Positions 61,476 to 64,000 of a stretch of DNA of 64,000 nucleotides are shown in pieces. Each line of letters starts with the position of its first letter. Position 1 is the first letter of the stretch. The stretch is from CAZSXU01 sp964610505 (GTDB taxonomy: Bacteria > Arandabacterota > Arandabacteria > JAGLYR01): the NCBI GenBank assembly GCA_964610505.1, contig CAZSXU010000019.1:1-64000 (forward strand), written 5' to 3'. Both the position numbers and the translations under genes were made by a program. The notes under the pieces are model-generated. The model had not been told where the DNA came from. It searched no databases and worked only from the letters and a program-made list of their open reading frames with translations.

Positions 61476-62948
61476 CTAGGCTCTCCCTCCTTCCGGCCTC
61501 AGGAGCGGAAACAGAATCACATCTCGAATGTTCTCCGCCCCCGAAAGGATCATCACCAGGCGGTCAATGCCGAGACCCAAACCGCCCGCGGGCGGCATCC
61601 CGTACTCGAGGGCCCGCAGGTAGTCCCGGTCCATCATCTGCGCCTCCTCGTCACCCAGCGTGCGCAGCGTCATCTGGTGTTCGAAGCGGCTCTCCTGCTC
61701 TGCCGGATCGTTGAGTTCCGAGAAAGCGTTGCCGATCTCCATTCCGAACAGAAACGGCTCGAATCTCTCCGTCTCGCCCGAATGCCCTCGCTTGACCTTC
61801 GCCAGCGGCGAGATCTCCAAAGGATAGTCCATCAGGAAAGTCGGCTCTCCCAGGTGCGGTTCGACCTGCTCGTCCACCAGCTCGGCGACCAAGCGGCCTC
61901 GCGGCCAGTTCGGATCGGCCCCGTGGCCCGTCCGTTCCAGAACCGCCCGCAAATCGTCGTCCGTTGAGGCGCCGAGGTCCACGCCCGCGTACTCCTTCAG
62001 GGCATCCGCGATTCTCAGGCGCCGCCATGGCAGGCTCAGATTCGCCGTCCGCCCCCTGTACTCGATCTTCGTCCCCCCACACACGGTCTTGGCCAGTTCA
62101 CCGATCAGAGCCTCGACCAATTCCATCATGGTTTCGTAATCCGCGTAGGCCTGATAGATCTCGATCTGGGTGAATTCCGGGTTGTGCATTCGGTCAATGC
62201 CTTCGTTGCGGAAATCCTTTCCGATCTCAAAAACCCGCTCGAACCCGCCGACCAGCAACCGCTTGAGGTAGAGTTCCTTGGCGATCCGAAGGTACAGGGG
62301 CATCCCCAGGGCGTTGTGGTGCGTCGCGAACGGCCGCGCGTTCGCTCCGCCGTAGAGCGGTTGCAGGATCGGCGTCTCGACCTCCATGAATCCCCGGGCA
62401 TCCAGGAACCTCCGAATGGTCTTCACCATGAGCGCACGGATCTCGAACACCCGGCGGGAGTCCGGGTTCATCACCAGATCCACGTACCGCTGCCGGGTGC
62501 GCGTTTCCAGATCGCGCAGACCATGCCACTTCTCGGGAAGCGGGCGGACGGACTTCGCCAGCAGCTCGACCGACCCGGCGCGCAGAGTCATCTCGCCCGA
62601 CCGCGTCCGAAAGACGGCACCCTCCAGCCCCAGGAAATCACCGATGTCACACAAACCAAGGAGTTCGTAGGCCTCGTCCCCGATTTCGTCCTTGCGGAGA
62701 TAGACCTGCATCTTGCCGGTGCCGTCCAGAATGTCGATGAAGGAGACCTTCCCCTGCTTGCGGCGGTTGAGCATTCGCCCGGCCATTCGGACGGAATCGC
62801 TCGACGCTTCCAGCGCCTCAAAATTGGCGGTGATCTGTTCGGCACGGTGGGTCACCGCGAACCCGTACGGGTAGGGCTCGATACCCTTCTCTCTGATCGA
62901 GGCCAGCTTCTGCCGTCTCTGGGCGATCAGCGGTCCTGATTCATCCAC
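61476..62948 (-). CDS. lysS: lysyl-tRNA synthetase (class II)
   Basis: A 490-residue class II synthetase. The N-terminal OB domain (RMAGRMLNRRKQGKVSFIDI) recognises the anticodon. Motif 2 is KDFRNEGIDRMHNPEFTQIE and motif 3 GGLGLGIDRLVMILSG. GTG 62948 is chosen because GAGGAG lies 7 nt before it and the family N-terminus then fits; the longer frame upstream is not used. Its leader has a promoter (63095-63123) and a strong hairpin (63040-63079). Confidence 0.96.
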   Translation of the reverse strand: MDESGPLIAQRRQKLASIREKGIEPYPYGFAVTHRAEQITANFEALEASSDSVRMAGRMLNRRKQGKVSFIDILDGTGKMQVYLRKDEIGDEAYELLGLCDIGDFLGLEGAVFRTRSGEMTLRAGSVELLAKSVRPLPEKWHGLRDLETRTRQRYVDLVMNPDSRRVFEIRALMVKTIRRFLDARGFMEVETPILQPLYGGANARPFATHHNALGMPLYLRIAKELYLKRLLVGGFERVFEIGKDFRNEGIDRMHNPEFTQIEIYQAYADYETMMELVEALIGELAKTVCGGTKIEYRGRTANLSLPWRRLRIADALKEYAGVDLGASTDDDLRAVLERTGHGADPNWPRGRLVAELVDEQVEPHLGEPTFLMDYPLEISPLAKVKRGHSGETERFEPFLFGMEIGNAFSELNDPAEQESRFEHQMTLRTLGDEEAQMMDRDYLRALEYGMPPAGGLGLGIDRLVMILSGAENIRDVILFPLLRPEGGRA

Positions 62949-63039
62949 GTTCGCGCTCCTCGGGAAACTCGAATCCCTCGCCCCGGATGCCTCACCGGTG
63001 CGCGGAGTTCTGGGCGGCCGTCTTCCGGGTCTCACAAAT

Positions 63040-63079
63040 CTGGGGCTCTCCCGACCCCGAGAGGGCGGGAGTGCCCCAG
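63040..63079 (-). promoter_or_regulatory. strong stem-loop in the lysS 5' leader
   Basis: An outer stem of 7 bp (CTGGGGC/GCCCCAG), one mismatch, an inner stem of 6 bp (CTCCCG/CGGGAG) and a 12-nt loop that can add three more pairs. It begins about 9 nt from the predicted transcript start (near 63088) and is about 90 nt before the lysS GTG. No T tract follows it on the minus strand. It may protect the transcript or act as a leader switch. Confidence 0.5.
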
Positions 63080-63094
63080 CACAACACCTAACAA

Positions 63095-63123
63095 AATATA
63101 CGAACGGCATCGCGCGCTGTCAA
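63095..63123 (-). promoter_or_regulatory. sigma70-type promoter of lysS
   Basis: The minus strand reads -35 TTGACA (63118-63123), a spacer of exactly 17 nt and -10 TATATT (63095-63100), the best consensus match in the window. The -35 lies within the arm of a long palindrome (63114-63142). Confidence 0.8.
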
Positions 63124-63142
63124 GGAAAAAACCTTGCAGCGC
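63114..63142. repeat. inverted repeat overlapping the lysS -35
   Basis: GCGCTG and CAAGG, separated by one bulged T, pair with CCTTG-CAGCGC across an A6 (plus strand) loop: 11 base pairs. It lies between the prfB repeat array and lysS and covers the -35 hexamer at 63118-63123. It could end prfB transcription or be an operator. There is no U tract after the stem on the minus strand; the six T are in the loop. Confidence 0.5.
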
Positions 63143-63158
63143 AGCAGGTTAGCTATCC

Positions 63159-63260
63159 TTGGCCCCGCTCGCTCTATGCCTCAATGTCATGGTTTGGCCC
63201 CGTTCGCTCTATGCCTCAATGTCATGGTTTGGCCCCGCTCGCTCTATGCCTCAATGTCAT
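63159..63260. repeat. 35-bp tandem repeat, about 3 copies, overlapping the prfB 3' end
   Basis: GGCCCCG(C/T)TCGCTCTATG recurs at 63161, 63196 and 63231, a strict 35-bp period; the copies differ at one position. On the minus strand the first-transcribed units give the last codons of prfB and its TGA (63222-63224), and further copies lie downstream. The period is not a multiple of three. Confidence 0.95.
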
Positions 63261-64000
63261 CGTGATGAACTCGTCGATTTCCCCGTCCATCACCGCTTGA
63301 ACGTTGCCCGTTTCCAGGTGGGTTCGATGGTCCTTGACCAACGTATAGGGCTGGAAGACGTAGGACCGGATTTGGCTTCCCCACGCAATCTCCAGTTTCT
63401 CATCCTCCAGCTCCTGCAGCTTCTTTGCCTGCTCTTTCTTCCAGTGATCGTAGAGACGCGCCGTGAGGATCTTCATCGCGTTTTCCCGGTTCCGATGCTG
63501 AGAACGATCCGACTGGCACTGCACCGTAATTCCCGTAGGGAGGTGGGTAATCCGCACGGCGGAGTCCGTTTTGTTCACGTGCTGGCCACCGGCCCCCGAC
63601 GCGCGAAACGTGTCTACCCGGAGATCCGATTCCAGAATGTCCACCTCGGGAATGTCCTCTATCTGTGCGTACGCGAACACCGAAGCGAATGACGTGTGGC
63701 GCCGGTGCGCAGCATCAAAAGGTGAGATTCTGACCAGCCGGTGCACACCCGATTCGACCTTCAGTCGCCCGTACGCGTAGGCCCCCCGTACATCCAACGA
63801 CGCCGACTTGATGCCGGCTTCCTGGCCCGGCTCCAGATCCACCACTTCATAGCGGAACCCGTTGCGGTCGGCCCATTTGGTGTACATGCGGAGAAGCATC
63901 TGAGCCCAGTCCTGTGATTCCGTGCCCCCCGCGCCGGCGTGGATCTCCAGAAACGTGTCTCGGCCGTCATCCTCTCCGCTCATGAGCGTTGCGACGAATC
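63222..64000 (-). CDS. prfB: peptide chain release factor 2, N-terminus outside window
   Basis: The visible 258 or so codons cover domains 2-4 of RF2. ASGAGGQHVNKTDSAV contains the GGQ catalytic motif for peptide release. The SPF tripeptide in RISPFDAAHRRH is the RF2 stop-codon-reading motif (UGA/UAA). The reading frame stays open upstream of the ATG at 63983 to the window edge, and SGEDDGRDTFLEIHAGAGG is internal in the family, so about 100 N-terminal residues and any programmed frameshift site lie outside. The last residues (TMTLRHRASGAKP) derive from the 35-bp repeat. Confidence 0.95.
   Translation of the reverse strand, partial: FVATLMSGEDDGRDTFLEIHAGAGGTESQDWAQMLLRMYTKWADRNGFRYEVVDLEPGQEAGIKSASLDVRGAYAYGRLKVESGVHRLVRISPFDAAHRRHTSFASVFAYAQIEDIPEVDILESDLRVDTFRASGAGGQHVNKTDSAVRITHLPTGITVQCQSDRSQHRNRENAMKILTARLYDHWKKEQAKKLQELEDEKLEIAWGSQIRSYVFQPYTLVKDHRTHLETGNVQAVMDGEIDEFITMTLRHRASGAKP

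Overview
This 64 kb window comes from a high-GC, Gram-negative-type (diderm) bacterium. The lipid A genes lpxA, lpxB, lpxC-fabZ, lpxD, waaA and lpxK, together with bamA, ompH/skp, lolC/lolD and msbA, establish an outer membrane with LPS. The LpxC-FabZ fusion and the mcsA-mcsB-clpC set fit an uncultured lineage of the FCB (Fibrobacterota-Chlorobiota-Bacteroidota) superphylum or a neighbour such as Krumholzibacteriota, Eisenbacteria, Latescibacterota or Gemmatimonadota. The phylum is inference only. Every gene I can support, including three tRNAs, lies on the minus strand, so transcription runs from high to low coordinates. I see no insertion sequence, phage, CRISPR array or plus-strand gene.

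Layout in the order of transcription. 64000-57900: prfB (5' part outside the window), a strong promoter, then lysS, lolC, lolD, mcsA, mcsB, clpC. 57886-42674: clpC, bamA, ompH/skp, lpxD, lpxC-fabZ, lpxA, a gnnA-like oxidoreductase, lpxB, a fused waaA-lpxK, nadB; most of these genes touch or overlap. 42710-42374: a 43-bp tandem repeat that starts inside the 3' end of nadB, followed by a promoter. 42374-29055: a SAM hydrolase/adenosyltransferase, a Minf_1886-type protein, hsp20, four GT9 (heptosyltransferase-like) genes, msbA, hldE split into kinase and nucleotidyltransferase genes, a GT2, a GT4, a DUF3108 protein and an unrecognised conserved protein; this looks like an LPS-core operon. 29029-28648: a promoter and a leader of about 345 nt that ends in an intrinsic terminator. 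28647-3462: a large surface-polysaccharide operon. It holds a phosphoglycosyltransferase, Wza-like, GumC/Wzz-like, an ExeA-like ATPase, a degenerate CpsD-like protein, a GT-C, a nucleotidyltransferase/phosphodiesterase pair, a Wzx-like flippase, an epimerase, an ArnB-like aminotransferase, a formyltransferase, a Wzy/ligase-like protein, a second aminotransferase, a second phosphoglycosyltransferase, a Gfo/Idh dehydrogenase, a LbH acetyltransferase, several GT4s and a radical SAM protein. 3399-763: a promoter, galT and glgA. 636-1: a promoter and tRNA-Gly, tRNA-Cys and tRNA-Leu (cut by the window edge).

Together the genes build and export the envelope. Lipid A is made by Lpx/WaaA and flipped by MsbA. 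ADP-heptose from HldE feeds the GT9 core transferases. The large cluster makes an amino-sugar-containing O-antigen or exopolysaccharide, probably by a Wzx/Wzy route with Wza/GumC-type export. BamA, Skp and LolCD insert proteins and lipoproteins. The most notable observations are the WaaA-LpxK fusion, two unrelated tandem repeats (43 bp at nadB, 35 bp at prfB) that each duplicate a gene's 3' end with its stop codon, a candidate attenuator leader for the polysaccharide operon, a CpsD-like protein lacking the Walker A lysine, and several structured RNA elements inside the lpx and lysS transcripts.
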